A DNA stretch of 64,000 bases from Nemania diffusa (Eukaryota; Ascomycota; Sordariomycetes; Xylariales; Xylariaceae), in contig JBBPUQ010000009.1 of assembly GCA_038501195.1 (NCBI GenBank), positions 930,001 to 994,000 on the forward strand, written 5' to 3'. How positions within the stretch are numbered: the first letter of the stretch is position 1; each line of letters opens with the position of its first letter. Positions 1 through 10,762 of this stretch are shown here, piece by piece. The position numbers and the translations under genes were made by a program. The notes beneath the pieces are model-generated. The model was given only the letters and a program-made list of their open reading frames with translations. It ran no database searches and was not told where the DNA came from.

Positions 1-1464
1 TACCTCACGTTGGCTGGAAATGCTGCAGCACAGTTTACAGAAGTTTGGCAGTAGTAGGATATAAATCTTATTTTATTATGCTACATTGTCAGCATACCTA
101 ATGGCAGCCTATCCCCAATTTGTCCAAACATGGATGTAACAACAACGCTAAAACGTCATTAAAAGAATATTTCGGCACGTGCTTTATTGTACCGTGACGC
201 TAGTATCCTTAGTCTGAGGACAAGGGAGACTCATCGAATACTTGAAGCTAGTTCTACAATGCCGGAATAGGTACCCGAGCAGAGGTACATAGATAGTTTG
301 ATTGATGACAGGAGACGGCCTTTCATGGCCTAAATGATTTGTATTGGCGAACGGCAACCCGCACCGCCTGGTTAGAACTTAGCACAAATGGTCAAGCTAA
401 AAAATATTCAGATGTTATATCAGCAAAGGACAGCCTTTCTTGGCGAAAAGATAAACTGTCCGATGAACTAGACGAGGAAGGGATCTCCGGGCTGTACCTG
501 GTTTTTCTGTTAGCCGGTACTGGACCATGCACGACGCAATCTGGGAATCTGGAAAGGGACGGTCAGTAACGCGATGGAACATTCTGCCCATCGACATATG
601 CGATTCTGGTAACATCGCGGGATATAGTGAGGGTTCAGCGGCCCTGCAAGGCACGCTCACCGGTAAAGTCCAGAATGCGATTTCGCCTCATGGAGCCCCG
701 GAAACTATCCCCATTGGCACTCGGTAGGCTCGGTAAGGGAAATTCTCCGACACGCTGGACCACGGTTCGACGGCCCGTGGAAGCGCCACACTAGGAGCCG
801 GCGTCTCGTCAAGCTCACTACTGGCAGGTAGTTCTGTCATCGACTAATATGAAATTAATTCAGAATTATCTACTTCTTACTGCTTATATTCTTTATCCTC
901 TACCCGGGATACGAGCAGGCCGCTGGTAATGAGGCCACAGATATGGGACGCTGTCCAGTTTTCTTAGGGGATCGTTGTGAGGACTGTTCGAGCGATGGGG
1001 GGACGACCTCTCGACTGTCGGACCATCTACCCGACGTTCTTGATGTTCGCCTGTGTGGGCTCATGTCGGTACACATGTCAAGCGTGGCGTTACAGCCGGC
1101 TCTAGACTAGACTAGGCCCAATATCTCGCTTCGTTCATCTGCAGGGTTATCTCCATCCTCTTAGCTTAGGCATTGGTATAGGTACTCATACCTTCGCTTG
1201 CCTCGAAGCAGTCTCACTCAAAACGGCAACGTTTCACCGGCTTCGAGCCCAAACTATTCCTAGGTTAACACATGAGAGAATTTTACGTCCATCTTACAAG
1301 ATGGTTTCGAATTTCACCACTCACCTTGCCATTAAAACAAGGTTGAGGGAGCAATCGTAGCGAGACAAGCTCTTAGTCAACAATAAGAGCCCACGAATAA
1401 CCTGTCCAGCGGACAACAACAACAACACTCTCCCCGAGAAGCAAGCAACATAGGCACACATAAC
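1..1464. other. Intergenic, no gene recognised
   Basis: Reading frames here are short, overlap on both strands and show no recognisable protein motif. The last 60 bases before the DUF1479 start are A/C-rich with a short AAC trinucleotide run near 1415-1430, which looks like a fungal 5' leader. Nothing else can be supported. Confidence 0.6.
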
Positions 1465-3342
1465 ATGAACATGGCCTCGATGCTCGACCCCTCGGAGCCT
1501 ATTCCGCTTTCCTCTCGCTTCGCGAAGCTCAAGCGGAACATGATCGCGTGTCGGGAGAAGGACGTAGCGGAGTCTTTCTACCGGTTGCTTCGTGCCCTAC
1601 GCAGGGAAGCTGACAACATCGCGGCGAGGGGGTCTGACATAATCCCCACGATCGACTATTTCGACATCCATGACGGCGAGAAGGCGTCAGTGTTCCGGGA
1701 GGCGCTGAGAAGGCGCGGCGTCGCCGTCATCAAGCGCGTGGTGCCGCTCACAGTTGCACAGACCTGGAAGGAGGAGACGCTAGAGTACATCGCCGACAGC
1801 CCACACGCTCGAGGCCACCCCTCGCACGACCCCGAGCTGTTCGACCTGTACTGGAGCCCGAGCCAAGTCCGGGCGCGCGTCGATTCGCGGCTGCTCGACG
1901 CGCAGCGCTTCGCGATGGCCACCTGGCACTGCAGCGACGACCACGCCCTCGTCAGCGCCGAGTGCCCGGTCGTGTACGCGGACCGCGTGCGTGTGAGGGC
2001 GCCAGACGGCGTCTCCCCCGTCGGCAGCGCCCACGTGGACAACGGCAGCGTGGAGCGCTGGGAGCCGGATGGGTACGGAGCGTCGGGGACGTACAGCACG
2101 GTGTTCTCGGGGCGGTGGGAGGACCATGATCCGTGGGACAGCAGCCCGCGTCTGCAGATCAGTACAGACTTATATAACCGCTCCGGTTCCTGCAGCATGT
2201 TCCGGATGTTCCAGGGGTTCCTCAGCTTGTCGGCTCTCCCAGCGGGTAGCGGCGCCCTGACAGTGTGTCCCATGCTACAGCTTAGCACGGCGTACCTCCT
2301 GCTCCGGCCGTTCTTCACGCCGCGGTATAAGAACCCAGCGGCTAATATGGGTGACGGCGAGATGGGTATGGGCTTAGGCATGGGCGCGGGGGGCAGGAAG
2401 ACGGAGCGGGATTTCCTACACCCAAACAACTGGAACCTCAACGTGACGCAGACGAGCATTTTGCACGGCGCCGTCCCGGGGTATGTACAGGAGCTCAGCG
2501 GCGCGCTGCACCCGCACCTCCAGCTGCACCGCACCATGGTGTCGGTGCCCGATCTCGAGCCCGGCGACTACGTCATCTGGCACCCAGACGCCGTGCACGC
2601 CGTCGACGCCGCGTACTCCTATTCCTATTCCTACCCGCCGCCGCCGCTGAGCCCCAGCAGCACCTTCAACCCGAACATCTACTCCCCGCCCACCTTCGCG
2701 CTCAACCCAACACCATCCGCATACACCTTCCCGCCTCCCCCGTCCCCATTCGCACCCCCCACATCGTCCGTCTCGAGCTCCCGCTCAGGCTCCCTCTCCA
2801 GCTTCACCTTCAGCAGCGGGAGCTTCGCCTCCTCGTCAACAACCTCCTCAGCACCCTCCCCTTCATACACCCACCACCACATGCACCACCACCCCAGCAG
2901 CATAGCCAAACCCACGTCCCGCGCCCACCGCCGAAGCAGAAGCAGCAACACCGGCAGCAGCGGCAGCAACAGCGCCGGCGGCGCCGCCACGCTCCTCTAC
3001 ATCCCCGCCTGCCCCCTGACGCAGACCAACGCGCTGTACCTCGCGCGCCAGCGCCGCGCCTTCCTCCTCGGCCTCGCGGCCCCCGACTTCGCCGAGCCCG
3101 GCAGCGGCGCCGCGGGCGAGCGCGACCACCCCGGGCGCGCGGGCGTTCAAGATGTCGCTGACGCCGGCGGCGAGGACGGCCTGCGCAGCATGGGGCTCGC
3201 GCCCTTCGAGAGCGCTGCTGCCGCTACCAGGGACAGGGAGAAGAAGAGGAATAGGAAGGATGGTAGGGTGCTAAGGCTCGCGAACGAGATCTTGTTCCCG
3301 GATCGGTTTGATGGCGTGGTGAGGAAAGGGGGTAGGCGCTGA
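1465..3342 (+). CDS. DUF1479 family protein (2OG-Fe(II) oxygenase-like fold)
   Basis: Single-exon gene of 625 residues. It resembles the DUF1479 family (bacterial YbiU and many fungal homologues), which has a cupin/2-oxoglutarate oxygenase-like fold; the substrate is unknown. Visible motifs are an HVDNGSVERWE stretch at about residues 190-200, giving a candidate HxD metal pair (H190, D192), and GDYVIWHPDAVHAVD at about 367-381, giving the distal His (H373 or H378). The domain ends with LYIPACPLTQTNALYLARQR at about 511-530. Between these last two blocks lies a Ser/Pro/Tyr/His-rich low-complexity insertion (about residues 383-507) that DUF1479 proteins I know of lack. The start at 1465 has an A-rich leader; M3 is a possible alternative. 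GC-rich at third codon positions. Family assignment is firm, activity is inferred. Confidence 0.85.
   Translation: MNMASMLDPSEPIPLSSRFAKLKRNMIACREKDVAESFYRLLRALRREADNIAARGSDIIPTIDYFDIHDGEKASVFREALRRRGVAVIKRVVPLTVAQTWKEETLEYIADSPHARGHPSHDPELFDLYWSPSQVRARVDSRLLDAQRFAMATWHCSDDHALVSAECPVVYADRVRVRAPDGVSPVGSAHVDNGSVERWEPDGYGASGTYSTVFSGRWEDHDPWDSSPRLQISTDLYNRSGSCSMFRMFQGFLSLSALPAGSGALTVCPMLQLSTAYLLLRPFFTPRYKNPAANMGDGEMGMGLGMGAGGRKTERDFLHPNNWNLNVTQTSILHGAVPGYVQELSGALHPHLQLHRTMVSVPDLEPGDYVIWHPDAVHAVDAAYSYSYSYPPPPLSPSSTFNPNIYSPPTFALNPTPSAYTFPPPPSPFAPPTSSVSSSRSGSLSSFTFSSGSFASSSTTSSAPSPSYTHHHMHHHPSSIAKPTSRAHRRSRSSNTGSSGSNSAGGAATLLYIPACPLTQTNALYLARQRRAFLLGLAAPDFAEPGSGAAGERDHPGRAGVQDVADAGGEDGLRSMGLAPFESAAAATRDREKKRNRKDGRVLRLANEILFPDRFDGVVRKGGRR
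2611..2985 (+). repeat. Low-complexity coding insertion inside the DUF1479 domain
   Basis: About 375 bases coding for Tyr-Ser repeats, Pro runs, Ser-rich segments and a His-rich patch. It lies between the conserved AVD end of the metal-binding block and the conserved LYIPACP block, which are normally almost adjacent. The frame stays open throughout. A retained intron is the alternative reading. Confidence 0.7.
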
Positions 3343-3980
3343 GCGGGACGACGGGTTTTTTTACGTTGTGCTTGTTTATCTTAGCGAGGAGTGTTATAGG
3401 GTTGAAGGATATGTTTGTTTGTTTGCTGGTTTTGGAATTTTACATTCTGCCACGGCGGGACTATGAATGGGATTGGATGGGATTGGATAGTATAGAGGAC
3501 TTATTGCCAGGACTAGATTTAGGTAATAATATGCAAGACCGTATATTGTTACTATTCACGCGTGCGGGGAAGAAACGAATCAAAATAAAAAATTGGGGAG
3601 ATATAGTATGAACTACGTAAGTTCTACAGTCGTTGATTGCCTGAGCCGCGAGATCATCAGACAACATGCATGAGATGCTCTCCCAGGCCACAATTTTGCT
3701 TCCGCCTTTCCGTGATATCTTTAAGAACATTACTATAGAACCGGAAAACTCCAATACACTTGTCCTTTTTATTTGTCTACCACAGCCATATAGTAGTACT
3801 CTTCCGTCATCCTCCACACGGGCGAGTATGAAACGGGCCCAGGTAATTCTTTGCGAATACATAGAGGCAGCCCGAAGCTAGAATGCGGACAAGAAGGATA
3901 GACAACTCCAGATAGCCCTACTGAACGCCATTGTACAGAAAGTCTCTAGCTGTTCAACATAAGCGAGGCATGGAGCTCTC
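3343..3980. other. Convergent 3' intergenic region
   Basis: Lies between the 3' ends of the DUF1479 gene (+) and the BAP31-like gene (-). A+T-richer than the flanking exons, as expected for two 3' untranslated regions. No further gene is seen. Confidence 0.6.
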
Positions 3981-4987
3981 TTATTTATCTTTGCGGGTGC
4001 CAGCGGGAGGCTGCGTCTCGCCGTACTTCTCACACAGGTTGTTATACTCGCGGGAGAGGCCTTCGGCCTGCTTCTTGAGGTTCTCGATATCACGGTCGCG
4101 CTTCTCGATCTCCTTGTTGAGGCGGGCGATCTCGCCGGGCTTACCGGCGACGGCGAGCTTCTCGCTTTCTATGGTCTTCTTGTCCGTGCCCTCGTACTGC
4201 TTGAGCTTCTCTTCGAGGCGAAGCATGTCGAGTATCATCGTGTATGTTCGGTTCAGGATCAGCGAGAGGAACAGTGTGAAGCCGCACAGGTACATGTTTC
4301 GCTGGCTGTAGAACTTGCGGGCTTGGACTTCGAGTCGCTCGTGGCCCATGACGGCGCTGTAATGGCGTTGTGGTTAGCTAGATTGGCTATGTGGAGGTAC
4401 CAAGAGTTCCGTATAGGAGGATAAAGGATATAGTAAGTGAAGAGCCCAAGAGCCCAAAATAATGCATCGGTCCTTGGGCAAGAGGTGAGGTAGGACGTAC
4501 GCTGAGCCTTTACTCGAATCAGTAGCAATTGCGAGCTCGACTTGAACACGGTAGACGCGGTTAACGCTATCAAGGAAGAGAATCAAGATGAAGATGAAGG
4601 TAATCTTGAGGCCGTATTGAATCTTAGCGATGATGGGGTTTTCCGAGAGGAAGCTGCAGCGGGGAATAACGTTAGCCAGAGTCAGCGAAACAATGTTATG
4701 CTTCTTGGAGCTCGAGGAACTTGTTGGGACTGGAGAAAGCGGTTCTAGTGGTAGAGAGAGATATTGCGACGTACGTAAACATCCGGCGTTTTACGGTAAA
4801 AGGCATCGGGATGACGAGCAGCATGAAGAGCCCCATCTCTGCTACGAGGAGCAGGAAGACCTGGTTGTACAGCGTTAGCAAGTCTAGCACCATTGCTATT
4901 GCAGAGCTGGGGAATTGAACGGTCTAAACGGTCTAGATAATGCGGAATCAAGACGTGGAAACATACGAGGGTATAGTAGAGCGTCAT
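3981..4987 (-). CDS. BAP31/Yet3-family ER membrane protein
   Basis: Four exons on the minus strand: 4987-4967, 4860-4775, 4653-4501 and 4356-3981. They join to a 211-residue protein starting MTLYYTLVFLLLVAEMGLF. Introns have GTATGT, GTACGT and GTACGT donors, CTAAC-type branch sites and CAG acceptors. Three hydrophobic segments are visible: TM1 around VFLLLVAEMGLFMLLVIP, TM2 around ITFIFILILFLDSVNRVYR, TM3 around MYLCGFTLFLSLILNRTY. A cytosolic coiled coil follows (LEEKLKQYEG through CEKYGE). The family (human BCAP31, yeast Yet1-3) acts in ER export and quality control of membrane proteins. The C-terminus RKDK resembles a basic ER-retrieval signal. It is 3'-convergent with the DUF1479 gene. 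Length and topology match the family, and the exon join restores every conserved block. Confidence 0.9.
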
Positions 4988-5841
4988 GGTGGAAGATGAC
5001 ACAGCTTGTCTCGTCCAGACAAAGGATGCGAGGGGTAGGTTGAGTTGTCTCCGGTGAGCTGTCGCTCTCAACGATATTGCTGAATAGAGTAGTTCAGAGA
5101 TGGAAGGAGAATTGTCGATTGAGTAGTACGAGGGGCGTAGATTATGAGGAGGACAAGACAAAGCAAGTCGTGGTGCGAGTGTGCAATAAGTAAGTCAGCC
5201 TTGAAGAGCTTGGGTTGGGTTAAGGGAAGGTGGCCTGTCAGTCTGGCTGGCTGCCGAGTGACGATATTGATTCAAAGCTGAACTGTGTGGTGTGATGACG
5301 GTAGGTACCTGTTTAGTGGACAGGTGGCGGGGCTAGCTAGCTCGATACAAGCTAGGGACTACGTCATCGTTCATTGTAAGTGGCTCATTCACCCTCAGGC
5401 AGATAAGTATATTGTATACGGTGCTCAATACAGTATCGTGACTGTGCATGCGGATATCACTGCTGTCTTCTGTTTGTAGTACCACAGTGAACTGATAGCG
5501 GCAACGAAACGTGATACCAACAACGGGTAAACAAGGGTCGCTTTAAGTTTGTTAAATTGTGCTGTCTGGACAATAATAGCTTGACCAAAATCTACGGCCA
5601 ATTGCAACGCAAACATTATTTTGTTTTGGTTACAAGAGATTGGTTGACACGTCGACCACTGAGGCTACCTCACAACAATATTTACACTTGTACTAGGTGA
5701 CTTAGATCCTGTTTATTATGCCGGTTCTTCTCTCTATCTATAGCCGTCTATAATGCTGGAGGTCTAACAAGTTAAGAAAAGGGTTGTTGGCTGGTGGCAC
5801 TTATCTACCCAAATTGGAAAGCTCTCTTTTGCACCTGTTTT
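4988..5841. other. Intergenic: BAP31-like promoter side and Dus3 3' side
   Basis: Holds the leader and promoter of the BAP31-like gene and the 3' flank of the Dus3 gene, both on the minus strand. No protein-like frame and no RNA gene recognised. Confidence 0.5.
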
Positions 5842-8121
5842 CTAACCCTCCGCATCGATCTCGTAGCTGTTAGACTTGTGTTTCGGCTGGAAGGAGAAGT
5901 TAGGATGAGCGGGACCTAGAAACATCTCACTACGAAAAGTTAGCATAACCTACTTCATCCACGCCTTCTTCATTACTCCCCATAATGATATATATAACTT
6001 GCCTGATCTTGATCCAGTCTTTGTAGTTGGTGCTGGCGAGTAGAGTCTCCAGGTCGTCACGACATCTATATTTTGGCGGCCTGTCCTGTAGATTGGGAGG
6101 GAGGTGTTCTAGGAGGCCGATCGGGATGTACCGGCAGGTGAAGCTCAGCCACTCCAGCAGGAACCGTCGCGTGTGCCCGAGGCCAATTTCGTCGCTGCCC
6201 CAGGCTTCCAGTCCGTAGCGGACGAACTTCTCGATGTAGCCGAGCCGCTCGGACGCCGACTTGTCGAGGTACTGCCCCTTTTCGATCTCTTCAAAGATCC
6301 ATGGTTTGATCATGGCCCCTCGCGCGATCATGACCGAGTCGACCCTGGCGTTGTCGATGTGGTCAAAATAGTCCACGTGCGAGAAGCAATCGCCGTTTCC
6401 GATGAAGTAGATCTTGTCATTTGACGTGTTCGCCTGAGTGCTCTGGTCAGCCTCCATGACCGTGTCGGTGAGATCATTTTTCTTGTTCTTGTATGATTGG
6501 ATTAGCGCCGCACATTCCGCGACGTACTCCCAATTAGCCTTCTTAGTGTACCGCTGCTGTCTACTACGTCCGTGTAATGTTATGGCCGCAGTTCCGGGCG
6601 CCCCTAGTCGATCCCGGAAATCAGGGTTACCGAAGGCCAGCCTTTCAATGATTCGCTGGGCGGTTGGTCTACCGTCACGGACACCGGTCCGAAGCTTGAC
6701 GGTAATAGGAACTTCCCCAGAAACCGCGTTCATGCCCCTAACCATCTTCTCTAGCTTGTTCGGGGTGTCAAGTAACCCGGACCCAGCTCCCGTTTGATAG
6801 ACTAGGTCAATCGGACAACCGCAGTTGAGATCGACTACTCGAAGATGAGGAAGAAATCTCGTCAAAACCTCGGTGGCTTTCATCGCCACCCATGCCTGAT
6901 TGCCCGATATCTGTGCTCCCCACTTCATATCTTTAGAGTTATCGTAGCCTTCAACAATTTTACCGCTCTCGGGGGTGAAGCGAGGAGGGGTCAGTTCGCT
7001 TTCGTGAGTCTTCATGAGAGCCCATTCACCTTTCTGTCCCTGGATAAGGGGCAGACCCATCGCCATCTCCGAGTACGTAATTTGCGCACCGAGATCGCCA
7101 CAAAGCCTCCGGAAGGGAAGGTTACCTTGGGTTGTAAGCGGTGCTAACACGGGCGTCTCTCGCCCAAAGTAGATCTTCCGCTTCTCAGAGGGCTTAAACG
7201 GAGGATCTACGAACTGAGCCCGAAGCTCTTCGAGGAGAGCAGGGTCTACCGGGGCATCTTCTGTTCCCTGCTTCCTATTATAAATCTTGTGTGTGATCTC
7301 CGAGTCCTTATCGAGCCATTTTATGTAGGCTTCAGATTTTTCAAGCACAGTCTTTTTCCGAGCGAGATCCCACTTGATGTCGGCTGATGCGACATTGACT
7401 ACACCGGGCCTAGCGTCTTGATTATCGTCGAGTCCTGGCTGATCGCCTTCTCGAATGAGTACGAGCTCTTTTCGTCCATCTTCATGTTGAATCTCCTTAG
7501 AATGACTTTTTACAAAGCGGCATTTCCAACCCGATGGACAGCGGCCATAGCTCTCGAAGACGGGGCACTTCCCACCGAGGGCTTCGACGTCCGGGCGCCG
7601 GCCATTAGCGAGATAGATGCGAAGGTCATGGCACATGTTGCAACGTTCGCCAAACTTGCAGGACTTGGGGGAGAATTCGTCGCTCAAGACACGGCTGTTA
7701 CAAAGTCGCAGCGAATCTTCAAAGTGACCAAATGTGCGGTTGTGGTTCTGTCCTTTCTGCTTCTTCTTTCCTTTCTTGCCGCCACCGTCTCGCTGATCTG
7801 GCTTTCCGGCAACATTTTCATCAGCAGCAATGACACCCTCGGCGACATCGTCATCAACTACGTCTTGAGCCTCTAATGAGATGAGATATCTAATGAGCAG
7901 CTTGTTAGGTAATGAGTATAGAAGAGTGATTTGCAGGTATGGACTCACTCTGGTTTAATAGGTGCAATGCCCTGCTTTCGGTCGCGTTCGTCTATAGTTG
8001 CGGTGTGGCTGAGCTTCTGTCGCTTTGAGGAGGGCTCATTCGTCTCAGAGGTGATACCAGCCGCCTCCGCGGTGCGAACCTCTGCCGCAGGAAGAGGCTC
8101 GGCTTGTTCCGAGTTCGGCAT
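5842..8121 (-). CDS. dus3: tRNA-dihydrouridine(47) synthase Dus3
   Basis: Three exons on the minus strand: 8121-7949, 7889-6003 and 5929-5842, giving 715 residues. It reduces uridine 47 of tRNA to dihydrouridine with FMN and NADPH. Two N-terminal CCCH-type zinc fingers (around [13 protein letters not shown], residues 134-145, and [18 protein letters not shown], from about 166) precede the TIM barrel. The barrel has [15 protein letters not shown], the catalytic [19 protein letters not shown] (Cys about 416) and [12 protein letters not shown] with IGNGDCFS for FMN/phosphate binding. Intron 1 (59 nt) has a GTGAGT donor and restores [15 protein letters not shown]. Intron 2 (73 nt) is GC-AG: donor AG|GCAAGT, branch GCTAAC, acceptor TAG. 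It restores the conserved end [18 protein letters not shown] and EIDAEG. Start chosen for the family-like basic N-terminus. Very confident in identity. Confidence 0.95.
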
Positions 8122-8824
8122 GGTGGTAGCTTATTTTCCTATTGGTGACACCGTTGTTGTATTCAAGATGACCGTGAATCTCCAATTTCAAACTACCATT
8201 AATATGCAGTGCTTAGCATCGTAGAACAGATTATTTCATTTGTGAGTTTCGATGAGAGGTCCCGAACTTTTAGCGATTTTAATCGATCGAAGGTCCATTA
8301 TTTCGATCAAGCTTATGCGTACATATGCATAAAGTTTTCTCGGAGCTATGTGAGCCCCGCAATAAATTAGATTTGCCTGCCTCATTCAGCAACATCTGGG
8401 CTATTTACTGGCCAGTTAAATTGTGGCGTATCTTTCAGCCCCACGTGTATTCTGTATGTTAATCATTTGCAGTAGAGCAATATCTAGATCTCTAGATGGA
8501 GACATGCACATAACGTAGCATGTACAACAGGACATTTCCTTGCATGATTTCTTTTCGAATAAAAGGTCGCAGGAAAAATTGAAAATCCTAGTATCTTAAA
8601 AAGAGAGCGTAGCATTAGGCACATATACTGTACTCGGTAGATAACGCTGTTGTAAGCTTACCTAATACGGTTTAACAAAAGGGTTGTACAATTGTCCAGC
8701 TAGTAAACAGAATTGACGCTTTGTCTACCTAATTGCTTTCTCTGAAAAACATTATTATAGATCTATCCTCTCTTCAAAAGCGTCAGCTAAAGCAGTGTAG
8801 TTATAGTTGCTAATCATATACTTT

Positions 8825-9345
8825 TCGCGTCTAGCTTTTATACAGAAAAATAAATTGAAGGACACCGCGGGCAGTATTTAGGGTCGCAGCGTGCTAATCC
8901 TACCCTGTGAGGGTGCCGCATCCCTTCTCCTCATTGCGGAGCTTCGAGCCGCCGTCGGTGGCCCAGTAGGCTATGTTGTAGATTTCGAATACATAGTGAA
9001 CGTCTTCGACCCTATACGATCAAGGTATTAATCTCCAGGATTACCAATATGAGGAAAGGCTCGTTGCTGACACACTAGGAAGTGCAGTCGGCAGTAGGGG
9101 TGAGCATGATAGTGACCATAGTGGGCAGCAGAGTGGTAGTGGGCGTAGACTGAACATAGCCCTTGATGACACCAGCATACCTGCACACCTCGCACCTGAA
9201 CTTCACACCTTGATTATCGAGATGCAGTAAATCACTCACTAAGGCCGTTATAATGGTCCCACCGGCCGTGAGGATCCCATATCATGTATATGATGTAGTT
9301 GGCAACTTCACTGGTCTCGGAAATCGGGAGCCCCTTCAAGTACTA
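8825..9345 (-). pseudogene. Decayed protein gene, possibly a small secreted protein
   Basis: On the minus strand, protein-like fragments read in order: LKGLPISETSEVANYIIYM and WDPHGRWDHYNGLS (about 9342-9250); then, after a frame change near 9240, GVKFRCEVCRYAGVIKGY and TTTLLPTMVTIMLTPTADCTS, a TAG at 9077-9075, then CVSNEP; then VEDVHYVFEIYNIAYWATDG and KLRNEEKGCGTLTG; then TAG, Asp, TAG (8902-8894); then HAATLNTARGV. The last two TAGs fit TGG-to-TAG changes in a GWDWH-like context. A short intron may once have separated CVSNEP from VEDVHY. Composition (paired Cys, Thr-rich, GCG-LTG) suggests a small secreted protein, but I cannot name the family. No initiator methionine or signal peptide is identified. 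Confidence 0.55.
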
Positions 9346-10762
9346 GTGATGCCGGGGTAGTGATCGGGGTAGAGTATTCCTAGTTAAAGATGGTAGCACT
9401 TTTTTTTAAGGAATGTAAGCAGTTGATGTCATAATCTAGAGTTTTGGGATATCCCCAGTCAAATTCGACTATATCCCTGTTGTTATCTACAAGGGACTGA
9501 CTGTATGAATCAAGGTCAGTGATTAAGTCAATGGTAGGACAAAATCGGGCTCCTGTACCCTGTACCCTGTACCTGGGTTACATTGTTTGCGAAAGTCTGC
9601 ATCTGTGCTGAAGGGAGATAGGCTTAGGAACTTGCTAAGAAAGTGTACTCTTTGAACAAAAAGATGCAAAAAGATGTGATTGAATTCTGTCTTGACTTTA
9701 AATTGCTTGAATATACCATCTTCCACACTAACGTCCACAGTGTAATTGCTCAAGATATTAGCAAACCAGGAATCCCATATAGTCCCTTTAGTTTTCACTG
9801 AAACCCTAGATAGGGTCATAAAATATATCATGATAAGTGTATATAGTAGGCTAGGATACTTTGACGCTAATGTTAGCACGATTCGGACAGCTTGTGTGTA
9901 TCTAAGTACCTAACTTGGGCACTTAACTATATGTAGACATAGCATTTTCGTATTCCAAGCCTCAACATAGCTGACCCTAGAGAAACAGCCCGATCAGAAA
10001 CTAAACTTTCCAAAGCTAGGCCAATCCATTCGTAACCTCCAGCCTAAGGCGGTTGGCGATACCAATGGCTAACCCTCTTATTGTTGAGTATGCAGCTTGT
10101 GCGGAAGCTTATGCTCGGCCACAGCAGCGCCGAAACACGGGTTCGTGATGTTCAACCCGCAGCCAAGGAGAACCAATTCAGTGCCCAGCACGTAAAGGAT
10201 ACTAGGTGTTCATTGTTTAAGCCGGCACTCAAGAATATATGCCAGAGAACCATCGAATCTTAGCTCTGGGGAAAGTCGGCGCTCTCGTTTCAACCAAGGA
10301 AAACCCTAACACAAATCTCGTAAATCTAGCCCACTCTAGTAAGTCTCATGCGTTTTAGCTTCGGAATTCTCTCATACTGTCTGGATGAAGCACTCCCAAG
10401 CATTGATCTAGTACTACGTATAATAAGAGCAAGCTTGTGGGGGATGCGGGGTCTTGATCCCGGCGTGTTTGTGGCCCCCCCACACAGGTTCCTGACCCGC
10501 CCCATGCCTCAATGCCCCACACCTTTCCGTCCTTCCGAATCTGCAAGCTCCGCAGATCTACATATATACTCCGCACATCCGCTCCACCATTCCCCAACTA
10601 CCTACAGCTACTTAGACAGTCCATGACTCCCATCCTAACATAGTAGCTCGACACTCGTCGCCGTTTACAGCACTTTCCTTAAACTAGGGCGAGAACTAAG
10701 CACCCTTCCAAAACCCATATCAATCCTTCTTTTACAAATAATCACGCTCACTGCAAGCGGCT
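9346..10762. other. Intergenic between relic and F-box gene
   Basis: Contains an open minus-strand frame of 118 codons at 9879-9523 with a plausible composition but no recognised family, and a short CCCTGTA triplicate near 9550-9570. No gene is confidently called. Confidence 0.4.

Noticed and set aside
750..790. Hairpin with a TTCGA loop resembling a tRNA T-arm
   Set aside because: No anticodon arm, D-arm or acceptor pairing could be found around it.
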